Below, one piece after another: positions 36,301 to 47,050 of a DNA stretch of 64,000 nt (position 1 is the stretch's first letter; each line of letters begins with the position of its first letter). A program made the position numbers and the translations under genes. The notes under the pieces were generated by a model, which had not been told where the DNA came from, did not search any database, and saw nothing but the letters and a program-made list of their open reading frames with translations. The DNA lies in the NCBI GenBank assembly GCA_028023455.1, contig JAQFVV010012547.1, forward strand, positions 184,001-248,000. The letters are read 5' to 3'. The DNA is from Epiperipatus broadwayi (taxonomy: Eukaryota > Onychophora > Udeonychophora > Euonychophora > Peripatidae).

Positions 36301-36800
36301 TATTACATTAAATTATATGCTAATGTTGCCACACGTATTCTGTTGTCAGATTATTAAAATACTACCACGTACGTATTTATTTATTTCATTTTAGGAAGAA
36401 ATAAGATTATATTATATTATTATTGTTATTATTATTTTTATTATTGTTAGTTGCTGTGTAGTAGATTATGACATAAAATTTCCTTTTCATATTTTACTAC
36501 CGTAATTTTAAATTAGTTAGAATACAATTTATGATCCTGAGATTTTATTTTATTTTACTTCATTTTATTTAATTGAGCTAGATTCTTGTTATAAAGAAGA
36601 TTAAGATATGATTATTATTTTAATCGTAGTGAATAGAGCTCAGAAAGTCGTAAGAATACTATGAGTTAGTTATTTGGTATAGTAAAAAGGGGGGATAGTG
36701 TTCTTATGCCATTGAGGTAGTATCGTGTGGATAATGGCTCACTGTAGTCTATCTCGTTCCCTGTATTGTCACTCCATGTCTCATGAAAATAGTAAATATT
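33380..36800 (+). mobile_element. Probable relic of an LTR retroelement
   Basis: Around 33995-34130 broken frames read RRNIRREYLEVFFTGLTN-like text followed by a helix ending LLNRAIIVL, resembling the C-terminal half of a Ty3/gypsy gag domain. At 36684-36697 AAAAAGGGGGGATAG looks like a polypurine tract followed by TGTTCTTATGCC, a possible LTR start. No matching left LTR was found, and the element is heavily decayed. Confidence 0.35.
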
Positions 36801-37009
36801 TGTTTAATTCATTTTAAAATTGAACCGTATTTGTATTTTAAAATTAGAGCTAGTAATCATTTTAATTAATGCCGAATATTTCATTTATTTATTTGTTAAC
36901 TGAACCCGTAATATTCGTAATAAACAGTATATTTTGGGGTGAGAATGCACGGGGGGAGGTTAGAATATATAACCATTAAAAGCATAAAGCTAAACTAATC
37001 AATAAATAA

Positions 37010-37638
37010 TCAAAATTATCCCAAGTTCTCAACTCAACCAGACTAGCCAATAAAATAAACTCTAAAACACTACCAATGATTTCACTGCTACAAGCAGACT
37101 TCTCAAGTGTAAAGAATTACAAAATAACAACATATTTAAACTAAACATAATGTTGCCCACAATTGCGCTTACCTCCCATACACCTTTAATATTAAAATAA
37201 TTTTTAATTAAGTTAATTGCTTCAGAATGATAAATTTTTAATAATAAAGATTTTTTAATTCTTTTTATTTCATTTCTCTCAAAGAAGACAATTTTAGTTT
37301 CATCAAAATTAATAGTGTGGTCCATGAAAAAGATAAAGGCCACTATTAATTTTGATGAAGCTAAGGTTGTCTTCTTTGAGAGAAATGAAATAAAAAGAAT
37401 TCTTATCTTTATTATTAAAAATTTATGATTCTGAAGCAATCAACTTATTTAAAAGTTCTTTTGATATTAAGGGCATATGGGAGATAAGTGGAATTGTGGG
37501 TAATGTTTAGTACAAATATGTTGTTATTTTATAGTTTTTACACTTGAGAAGTCTGCTTGTAGCACTGAAACCATTGGTAGTGTTTTAGAGTTTATTTTCT
37601 TGGCTAGTCTGGGTGAGTCATGAATTTAGGGTTATTTG
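37010..37638. mobile_element. Head-to-head inverted pair of Penelope C-terminal fragments
   Basis: Arms 37010-37317 and 37340-37638 are reverse complements over nearly their whole length with about 20 bases between. Each arm, read outward, encodes a PLE endonuclease C-terminal segment: the minus strand reads NFDETKIVFFERNEIKR, then NYFNIKGVWE. This matches the pattern at 19815-19990 (NWENTKILDRE, then NVWKPLI). No clear TSD was found. It is the same architecture as the 18-20 kb element but a different family. Confidence 0.72.
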
Positions 37639-38090
37639 AATATATATATGTATATTCTAAATTTCTTTCCAATAACTTTATCTATAGCAAAATAATACAT
37701 TCAAGCAATAAAGTTTGTAAGATTTAATTCCTAACTAGAAACCTTATAAAACCAGTGATAAATTTTTTTTTGGTTAGATGAATTGACTTTGAGTTTAGCA
37801 TGCCTGTTTGATGTTTTATTGTCATTTAACTTCTCTAGAAAATCATTATGAGAAACATTGAATTTGAAAAATATCTTTCCAGCAATTTTTTTTTTCAGAA
37901 TTCTTGAATAGTTGAATTCATTTCAAAATGTATAATTTTTTTAATGTAATTTAATTTCTTTTGTTGATTATAATGGAAAAAAAAATTTACTTATAATAAT
38001 TTTTTACTTAAGTAAAGTAATTTATATATGAATTTTTTTTTTCAAATGTAAGTTATCATAATTATATTTGGGCTTTAATCTTTTGATTAG

Positions 38091-38230
38091 GATCGAAGTG
38101 GATATAACATAAGAGGACCTCATAAAACTAGTTCTAAAGTTTCATTACAATTAGATGTTCCTTCAAATAATGAAGCACTCTTTGAATTGACTTATGAATG
38201 TAAACCACTTGATTCAACAGCTGACTATAG
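38091..38230 (+). CDS. VPS13D: VPS13D-like exon 2
   Basis: An AG acceptor lies at 38089-38090 and a GTAACT donor at 38231. The exon reads DRSGYNIRGPHKTSSKVS and continues to LFELTYECKPLDSTADY, ending with two bases (AG) of a split arginine codon. The phrase 'LFELTYE.KPLDS' is the strand that in VPS13 proteins comes just before the 'IVYNP' segment. It starts in phase 0, matching the end of the exon at 14297, so the 23.8 kb between can be a single intron. A small foldback insertion lies only 27 bases past the donor. Confidence 0.82.
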
Positions 38231-38257
38231 GTAACTAATTTTTTTAATACTATACAT

Positions 38258-38416
38258 TATTCTTCAAGTATAAATCGTGATTAACAGTGCAGCCAAAAAT
38301 TCAAAAAATATCAATCACAACAAACAATTTGAATTTTTTGAATTTTTGGCTGCTCTGTTTATCACGATTTATACGTGAAGAATAATTTTCATTATCTGAC
38401 AGAGTTTTTTGTATTA
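38258..38416. mobile_element. Small head-to-head foldback insertion with 15-bp TSD
   Basis: TTTAATACTATACAT occurs at 38243-38257 and 38417-38431. Between them, TATAAATCGTGATTAACAG and CAGCCAAAAATTCAAAAAAT are answered in reverse complement by ATTTTTTGAATTTTTGGCTG and CTGTTTATCACGATTTATA. The right arm carries about 30 extra bases before the TSD. The family is unknown; it sits 27 bases past a VPS13D-like donor. Confidence 0.8.
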
Positions 38417-38431
38417 TTTAATACTATACAT

Positions 38432-40485
38432 ATGTTTGTGTTATGTTTTTGCAATTATTTAGCATGCACTCTGGGATTTTTTACTGACTTAGGGGTGCCA
38501 CCAAACCCTACTGAAAATATTAAACAATAAATGGCTTTTTTTATTTATTTATTCAGTTACTGAAAAAAAAAAATCTATTTCATGTACAGGTAATGGCTGG
38601 CATGTGTAGCTTTTTTGTTTAGAAACCAAATTAAGTCAAAATAATATAATAATTGTTTTCTGTATGTGTGGTCAATTAGTGTGAAAAAAAACTTCAGGCA
38701 ATTTGATGAGCAAATGATAATAATTATTTTTCTTATTAACAAAACACACACCCACACACACAAATGACTTATGAATTACTCCATTAAACAGGTAATAAAA
38801 AAACTTTAGATCATCTTAATGAACAAATAATCGGAGTTTTTTTTTCCTAGTTGTCCAATCTACAAACAACAACAACAAAAAAAGGCATTTCTATCATTGT
38901 TAATTTTTTATTAAATTTGCTAGATTTTTTATTGTTTGTTGTATCTTTCTTTTGAAGGCTTAGAACTGCTTTCGGTTTGATCAAGCATCTGCTGGATTTT
39001 TCATACTAAAACTCTGATGGCGAGTCTTGAAAATTGTTACATGGAAGATTTTTTATGAGCTATTTTAGTTTGGGGTGTGTGTGTGTGTATGACCAATTTC
39101 TTTCCAATTGTTGTTTAAACACGAAATGAAGTGAAAATAATAATTTTTTATGTGTTTTAATCAAAATAATAGTATATTGAAGAAAGGAAAAAACTATTGA
39201 CAATATTAAAACAATGACTGATTTAAATTTTTTATTTAAACCACAACCAGCATAGTTCTTCAAAAGTTACAATATATTGATATACAAATTTATTTAAAAA
39301 GAGTATATATTTTAGCAAATATTTATTCACAATAATCAATGTTGTTTAATAAATACATAAATGATTATTTTATGATTCTTTATTAGGTTAGAAATTATTA
39401 TAGTTAATTTAATTTTAAATATAAATTTTAATATTATTCAAGTAATCATTTTTTAATTGTTCACTTCTGTCTAGTCATGCATTATGATTTTATATTTTTA
39501 GAAATTATAATTGTTTATTTTTATATTTTAAATATATGGTATACACATTGGGAAAAAACATATTATACCAATAATTTTTAAGGGATATATATTATAAAAT
39601 TCCAAAAGTACTACTTATCTTTTTAGAATTTCTCTTTTGTTTTTCTGCCTTTTTTTTTTTTATAGAAATGTTCATTTTTTAAAAAATTTGTTTAAAATAA
39701 TTTTCCTTTTTTTTTTTTTTGTTTCATAATGAAATAAAAACCAATAATAACTTAATAGCAGAATCACTAAAGATATTTAAAAAATATTATATTTAAAATT
39801 TTTTATAAAATGAAATTATTATATACCCAAATTTTGGTTAATGCTCAAGATTATTCTAAAATTGAAATGCTTATGAGAATAAATCTAGATTAAGATTACT
39901 TTAATTGCATAAAACTAAAACAGTGAGGAAATTTATTAGTGAATTTTTATTAAATTATAAATTTTATAAAGATAAAAACTATATATTATACTATATATCA
40001 GATGAAAGACTGGTCTATTCTGACATCTTTCATTTTTTTTATATTGTTCCAACATAATTCAACATTGAACAGTAAAATAAAAATTCTCTTTTTCTCTCAT
40101 CAACACATTAAATGACTACTAGTTAAACAATTATTAATTACAAACTATGTATTAATTTTAAGATTTTGACTATTTTTTATTTAAATTACTTTAAATTCTG
40201 TTGATGGAAGTATAATGTTTCACATATATGCTTTAAGAAATATTATTTATATGGTAAACATAGTTAAAATATATTCTATAAAAAAGAGGATTTTAACATA
40301 TATATTACAGCAATAAAGAATTTTTTTTTAAATTTTGTTAATAATTAAAATGCAGTTTTTAATTTAAATTAACACGTGCCAAATTTTCTAAAATATTTCT
40401 ATTTTTTGTTTTTGCTAAAGCTATAAATAATTACTTCTTTTATGGTGAATGTATTATTAGATCAATCTCCGAGCTTGTGGCTTAT
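38432..40485. other. AT-rich intron stretch
   Basis: Nothing beyond short CA/GT repeats (about 38746-38762 and 39076-39090) and T tracts. Confidence 0.5.
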
Positions 40486-41250
40486 TGTAAAATATTAAAG
40501 AATGTTTAATCTTTAATATTAAATAATAAATAGTGAAAAGAAATGTTTTGCGATTAAATGTAGTTTTAACAAACATGGACACATATATATATATATTGAT
40601 TAATAAAACCGAGCTTACAAATCACCTTATAAGGAAAGGAATTCATAAAATTTTAATTAGTTATAAAACTTTGTAGATATGGAAATAAATTCCTAAGAAA
40701 GTAATAAATTGTGTAATTAAAGATAAGGAATTATTTGTATGATAACAAACTAATAATTCAAATTAATTAAACTCCAAGAATTTACTCCAGAAAAGATAAG
40801 ATAAACAAAGGAGGAGATGCTAGTGGGTTGGTCCTCACTTCGAAGAGCATTAGATCATCATGAAAGGATTTGTTTTTCCCAGGATCTCAACTCCTGAAAG
40901 TCACTAAGCAATTAATGTTCTTAACAGACCGCCCCAATCTTATTATTATTTTGAAATGCCTCAAGAGGCTCGTGGAGGGTCATATATTAAGGCTTATAGA
41001 CAGTAGTGAAGGTAAAGTGATTAATAGCTTTTTCTTAATTGTGTAAATAGTATTTGCTGGCAAATAATTCACCTGGACTTAAGCTCTATCAATTTTAAAC
41101 TGTATACTTGTGTTAAAGATAAGTAGAGTAGTTATGTATTTTTCTTCCAAATTTGTATATAAATTACTATTACTTAAAACATTATTATTTTTTTTGTTGA
41201 GTTCTTTTATGTGTATTGGTTCACTAGTCACCCAGTCTTAGTTGGAGATA
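40486..41250 (+). repeat. Left LTR of 40.5-43.7 kb element
   Basis: Begins TGTAAAATATTAAAGAATGT. It lacks the TATA-containing block (about 43255-43320) present in the right LTR, replaced by a short GTGGGTTGGTCCTCACTT stretch. Confidence 0.75.
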
Positions 41251-41429
41251 CTGTAAATTATTGGTGCAGTCGCATTTCGAACCTAAGAAATAGGAAAGTG
41301 CTTAAGTCATTAGTAGTTTCTGGTATTGTGTTTTCTAACTTAGGACTAAACATTTCACAATTATAGCATTAAAGTTAGTTGTAAAGTTAAATTATTCAGT
41401 AATTAGTCATGAGTGCATTGGGACAGAAT

Positions 41430-42062
41430 AGTATACCAGAATTCGAAGTTAGCAATGCATCTGAATGACCTCTGTTATATTTAATGGAATTGAAGATAAT
41501 AAAAGGAAAGTACTCATGTGTTTTGCAGATTGTTTGAGATACCTATTACTGAGAAAGTAAAGTATGAGGAAATGATCAACAAACTAAGTGGTCATATCAG
41601 CCCCCGTCCGTCACAGCACATAGCTCGTTTAACTTTGCGAAGAAAGAAGCAGCTAGAGGGTGAGAAAATTAAAGAGTATGTTACAGCTCTTAAAGAATTG
41701 ACCAAGGGTTAAGAGTATGGTGACCTCTTGAATGAAATACTCATGGATCAGTTACTATGGGAAATGTCTGATGATAAGTTCAGACAACAATTTCTTACCG
41801 AATCTGACATTACATACGAGATGGTCATTAAGAAAGGTATCACATCCGAGTTAATGCTAGAACAGGCTCAGGTGTTTAGCAGGAAGAGGGATGAAAACTC
41901 TACATATGTGTTTAAAACTGAACATGAAAAATCCATGCTGCTGGAAGCTGAAATAAGTAACTTAATTAGCATAAAGTGTTTTTGTTCTGGTAAAAGAGGC
42001 CACATATCAAAACAATGTATGTGGTGTAAAAAGTCATGTTTTAAATGCGGAAAAAGGGGCAT
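41430..42062 (+). pseudogene. Gypsy gag remnant with zinc knuckle
   Basis: 41518-41712 reads LFEIPITEKVKYEEMINKLS, then a positively charged 'H.ARLTLRRKKQ' segment. One stop later 41728-42066 reads NEILMDQLLWEMSDDKFRQQ. These fit the C-terminal half of a retrotransposon gag domain. Then come two cysteine clusters: CFCSGKRGHISKQC (CCHC, first spacing altered) and CFKCGKRGH, completed after a one-base shift as HLARTC. These bind nucleic acid during packaging. The stop at 41710 and the frameshift near 42055 show it is dead. Confidence 0.8.
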
Positions 42063-42300
42063 TTAGCACGTACTTGCAACCAAGAAAGTAACTGGAAAGG
42101 CAGAAGTAAATCGCCTTTACAAGAAAATAGAGGAGGTTACCATACAATTAAAAACATTGGCACCCAAGTTCAAAATCAATTTATGATGAAGTTGCAATAT
42201 TACGGCAAAGAACTGTTAATGGAGATAGATAGCGGGTCAGGTATTTATTTCCCTGATATCACTATCAGACTGGATGTCGCAGTCATCAGATAATGCGGAA
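42063..42300 (+). pseudogene. Retropepsin-like protease start
   Basis: Continues from the second zinc knuckle (GHLARTCNQES) to LLMEIDSGSGIYFP, where IDSGSG is the active-site 'DSG/DTG' of aspartic retropepsins. The frame ends at 42291. Sequence to about 42740 is a scrambled continuation, and no reverse transcriptase motif appears. Confidence 0.68.
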
Positions 42301-42939
42301 AATAAATTGGGAAAAACAAACATTTGAGCACGTGATGTTAATAGAGATGCATTAAGTATAGCAGGCCGTGTGATAGCGCCTACCAACTATTGTGGTAAAA
42401 AAATGAAACTACCACTATACATTGTATACCTATTGATTGGGAAATGGCATACAAAAAGTCAGAGTTTGTTAATAAGGAATTGCGGGAGAAGGTGAAACCA
42501 TTCATCTATAAAACTAGTAAATGTCCTTGCGTTCAAGAAACAAGATACTGCTAACAAATGGCACTGTAATTCTGTGAAGGGTGGGTTATACATTAAGCCA
42601 CCTGCATCGGCAGTAAGAAGACAGCGGTTGAGAAGAATGGAACCATTTCACAAAGAGAATACAGTGTTAAGAAAAGAACTGGAAACTTATAAATTGAGAT
42701 CAAAATATGCACAAGAAGAAATTATTGATAAAATACTTGTAGCTGGCTAAAATAATGAAGAAAGACAAGTCACTGCAGAAACAACACCATGGATCAACAA
42801 TGAAGAGGAAAGATCAGAGTGCTGTGACATGGGAACCGGAACAATGGAATGGGAAATGGAGTCAACACCGAACATGCGGGGGCCAGCCAGATTCAGTGAG
42901 TATATGTAAGCATAAACTTCTTTGGTGTCAGGGGAAGAG

Positions 42940-43746
42940 TGCAAATATTAAAGAATGTTTAATCTTTAATATTAAATAATAAATCATTGAAAAGAAACAT
43001 TTTGCATTTAAAAGTAGTTTTAACAACATGGACGCATATATATATTGATTAATAAAATCGAGCTTACAACTTACCTTATAAGGAAAGGAATTCATAACAT
43101 TTAATTAATTATAAAACTTTGTAGATACAGAAATAAATACCTAAGAAAGTAATGAATTGTTTAATTAAAGATAAGAAATTATTTGTAAGATTATAATTCA
43201 AATTAATTAAATCCCAAGAATTTACTCCAGATAAGATAAAAGAAACAAAGGAGGAGATGGTATAAAAAGCTAGACAAAAAGGACTGAATGCTTTTTCTAT
43301 GATTGCTGCTATTAGTAGTGTGTCCACAAGTCGAAGAGCAGTAGATCATCATCAAAGGATTTCCATTTCCCCAGGATTTCGGCTCCTGAAGGTCACTAAG
43401 CCAATTAGTGTTCTTAACAGACTGCCCTGTTTTTATTATTATTTTGAAATGCCTCGAGGCTCATCAAGGGTCGTATATTAAGGCCTATAGACAATAGTGA
43501 AGGTAAAGTGATTAATAACTTTTCCTTAATTGTGTAAATAAGCATTTATTGTGTAAATAGTATTTGCTGGAAAATAATTAACCTGGGACTTAAAGCTCTA
43601 TCAATTTCAAATTGTATAGTCGTGTTAAAGATCAGTAGAGTAGTTATGTATTTTTCTTCCAAATTTGTATATAAATTATTATTGCTTAAAATATTATTGT
43701 TATTTTGTTGAGTTCTTTTATGTGTCACCCAGTCTTAGTTGGGGAC
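42940..43746 (+). repeat. Right LTR of 40.5-43.7 kb element
   Basis: Contains GGTATAAAAAGC at about 43259-43270, a good TATA box for LTR transcription, absent from the left copy. Since the 5' LTR normally drives transcription, the left copy has probably lost its promoter by deletion. Confidence 0.75.
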
Positions 43747-46223
43747 ATAGCAAAATAATAAAATATATCTGAGACGGCTCCAAGCAAGCCTATTTAATGA
43801 TTATAATATAAAATTTATCTTTTAGACTATTTTAAGTAAAAATAGAAGGCTAGAAAATCACTGATAAAAACTTTGAAGTTAAATACAATTTTATGATTCA
43901 TTAATTAGCAGTTTAATTATTATTTTTTTTTGAAGCTATTAAATTGAATTTGTTAATAATTTAATAAATTCAATGTGGACAATATTTCATTGTCAGTAGA
44001 TTATAATATAAAAATGTGCTCACAAATTTGATTAAAAAAATGGTGTCATCAGAGTTTTGTAAAATTTGAATTTCTTATTAAATCTTACTTTATTTGTAGA
44101 CCAAAGAACAATGATGTAATTAATATAATACTTTTTTTTCTAATCATTATCATGTTGAATAGGCTAGAGACCGGCTTTTATTAAATGTCATTTTTTACAC
44201 CAGATGGGAAATTTGTTATTAAATTTTTTTTTCTTTTAAACTTATTTAATGATAAACTAAATTGTTTATTTGACAGTTTATTTTTTTCACTTTTTAAAAT
44301 AGTACTACTTGGTCTGAACACTGTTGTTAATTTAGTTCGCAAAAATTTTTTTTTCTAAATCATGATACTTATTATTATCACTTTGTATTTTTATTTTGCA
44401 GTCACTGTACTAATGCTATTACTACAGTTGTTGCTATTCCTTTTTCTCCTTTTCCTCTTCCCATTTTTTTTTAAGATTTAATGTAAATTAAACAAAAGAT
44501 TTTTAATAATTATGGACAACTGTTTTGTAAAAAAGCTATAGTTATTAATGACAGAATGACGGCGTTACAAACAAACATAATAGTTTTTTTTAATAAGGCT
44601 GCCATTTTTTTTATAGTTTTTTTGAATTGGTTGCTTTAACAAATTTTTTTTAAAGATTTAATGTAAATTTAACAAAAGATTTTAATATTATATAAATAAA
44701 TGTGAAAAATTCACAGCTGAAAAAAAAAAAAGTTTGGAATAACCCAGCCTGTTTGTTACAGTTCAGAAATGTACTCAGCAAGGTATTAATAAAGCTAAAT
44801 TAAAATTTAAAATATTATAATATATATGTGCTATATTTGATATGTGACAGTTACAGATAACTTTTACAGTTTATTAATGGTGGAATGGTTGTAAACTTGA
44901 TACATGATAGGTTGTGAATTTGACCCGTGACAACTTTACTGAGAAACATTCATACATTCATCAATCAGACAAATAGTAAATAGGGATTTTATATATTAAG
45001 ATTGATTTGATGAGACATTGTTTAATTCAAATAATTACAGTGTTGACTATAGTTAATATAGCCAGTTTTAATTTGAACTATAATGATGGACTTTCTACTG
45101 GTATCAATGTAACAAATTATTTTATGTTAAAAAATTGAAAACGTTCTTGAAATAGATTATTCTACTTATCATTGTGGAATTCCACTATAAGGTATTATTA
45201 TTGGGATGATCCAGATCTTTATATCACATACTCCAGAGTTGTTTTTTTTTTCCAATTAAAAAAGTATAGAACTTAACAGTTGGAATTTTCAAGATGAAGT
45301 TATTAATGTCTGTAATTGCTAATAACAAAGTTTTTTCATTTTTAAATTTCAGAAATGATTTAAGAACAACATTGGGAATTGTTGAAATTTTTGCATAATA
45401 TTAATATAGTCTCTTTCGTAATTTTCTTTAGCTTAGTTTTATCAGCAAAAGATATCTGACTTTCATCATTAGAATTTATATTGAACAAGTCATTAATATT
45501 TCTTGATTTATTTCTATAGTTTTATGTTTATTATTATTTACTGGAGCAAAAGAATCACTATTTTTAGATTTTGTGAACTGCTGGATAAGTTATGTGATTC
45601 ATCAAATTCATTTTTTCTTTAAATTATATATGTATATTTTGTTATTGTACCATTAGCAGAAATAGAGCTATTTTTAATTGCAGTAGCATAGTTTAAATGA
45701 GAAAACATTTTAGATTAAAAATCTCCTGAAAGTAAGTTAGTTTTGTTGGTGTTATTAGTTTTTACCGCAACAATCTTATCAATACTGTTGGATTTCTCCA
45801 GATTACTATTTTCAAAGCTATTGTTAGAAATAATATTTTTCTTTACAATATTAGACATTTTAAAAATAAAATAATCTAATATTTTATTTTATAGCAAATT
45901 TGAGCTCAACAATGAGCTTACTTTATAGTGGGAATTCTGTTCTATCTGCTTATATATTTTTGAGCTTTAAATTTCCAAAAGTTATAATTAAAAAAAATCC
46001 AAAAAAGGTAGGAGTTAAAAAATTAGTTGATTGCTTTGAAGAAGCATCACCGAGTGACTATTACTTTTGCTATCATTTGTTTTATATATTTCAATAGTGA
46101 TATTAATATCTTTTTTTGTTTTTCATTGTTCTGTTTTTTACTTTTGTTATTTATTAAATTAGATTTTTTCTTGATACTTTTTTAATTTCACACTAATTTT
46201 TAATTTTACTTTTAATTGTAAAG
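43747..46223. other. AT-rich intron stretch with one short direct repeat
   Basis: GATTTAATGTAAATT-AACAAAAGATTTT-type blocks occur at about 44475-44505 and 44654-44684. No coding or element domains were seen. Confidence 0.5.
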
Positions 46224-46443
46224 ATTATTTATAACTACCCGAGCTTTGGATATTGTGTATAACCCTACTGCATTAAACTGCATTAAAGAGTTTTTTATAC
46301 CTTTGTCATCTGATCATATGAGATCAAGGCCATCAGAACTGCAGTTGACTGTTGCTGCTAAACATCGTTATGAAGAATTGAAAAATCAGACAAAAGCAGA
46401 ATTACGTCAGAAATGGGGCCAGATTCTTATTGGAGATGAACAA
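46224..46443 (+). CDS. VPS13D: VPS13D-like exon 3
   Basis: The acceptor AG is at 46222-46223 and the donor GTAAGA at 46444. The first base (A) completes the AG-A arginine codon from the previous exon. This start was chosen over the AG at 46242-46243 because only it keeps phase and gives RLFITTRALDIVYNPTA, the expected VPS13 motif (short strand, then 'IVYNP', then a helix with EFF). The second half (LQLTVAAKHRYEELKNQTKA, then ELRQKW) is a charged helix and QILIGDEQ closes the exon in phase 0. No stop or frameshift is visible. Confidence 0.86.
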
Positions 46444-47050
46444 GTAAGATGTGTTAAATATATTTTGAACATGCAATAAATTACATTATAATCAATACAT
46501 TTTACAATTAAAAATAATGTTACTTCACTTGTGTATTTTTTAAAAATATTATTTTTTATTAATGATTAACTATTATTTTAATATATTTTTTGATCTTTAG
46601 TATAATATTTTTTTTTTTAGTAGATTTATTTTGAAATTGTTAAATCTAATATTAAAGTATGAATCTGAAAAAAATTAGTATTAAATAACATAAATAATAG
46701 ACTTAGTTTTGAAATATCATAAAATATAGAGTGGTCAGGATTTTCTTTCTTTAATTTCAACAAAAAATATTTGCATTTGTTTTAATATGCTTGCAGAACA
46801 ATTTTAAATATAATGTTGTTTTAAATAAATTAATGAGATTGAACAAAAGGCAGTGTTAAATTTAGTATATACATTCTATTGAGATTTGATATAGAAATAT
46901 CCAAAATATATTAGATTGATCATTTAAAACAATGAACTAATATTATCAGTCTCAAATATCCTGTTTTCTCATTGGTATATTCATGTATGTATATGCAAAA
47001 ATTTGTAAAAGTTGTCATTTATGTATAGAAAATATTAATATTTATATCGA
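46444..47050. other. AT-rich intron stretch
   Basis: Nothing recognisable. Confidence 0.5.

Larger units (their letters stand above)
40486..43746 (+). mobile_element. Gypsy-type LTR retrotransposon, gag-protease only
   Basis: LTRs at 40486-41250 and 42940-43746 enclose 1.69 kb. Both start with TG and run in parallel to GTTGGAGATA / GTTGGGGACA. CAGGGGAAGAG just before 42940 is a short polypurine tract. TTATTGGTGCAGTCGC (about 41259) lies at the primer-binding position. The internal region keeps gag and the start of protease but no polymerase, so most of pol has been deleted. The flanking bases do not show a clear TSD. Confidence 0.8.

Noticed and set aside
41518-42293. Zinc-knuckle protein as a host CCHC gene
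   Set aside because: A stop, a frameshift, flanking LTRs, a polypurine tract and the adjacent retropepsin motif all show it is a retrotransposon gag remnant.
46241-46243. AG at 46242-46243 as the acceptor of the third visible exon
   Set aside because: It breaks phase with the AG-ending exon at 38230 and drops the conserved RLFITTR segment; the AG at 46222-46223 fits both.
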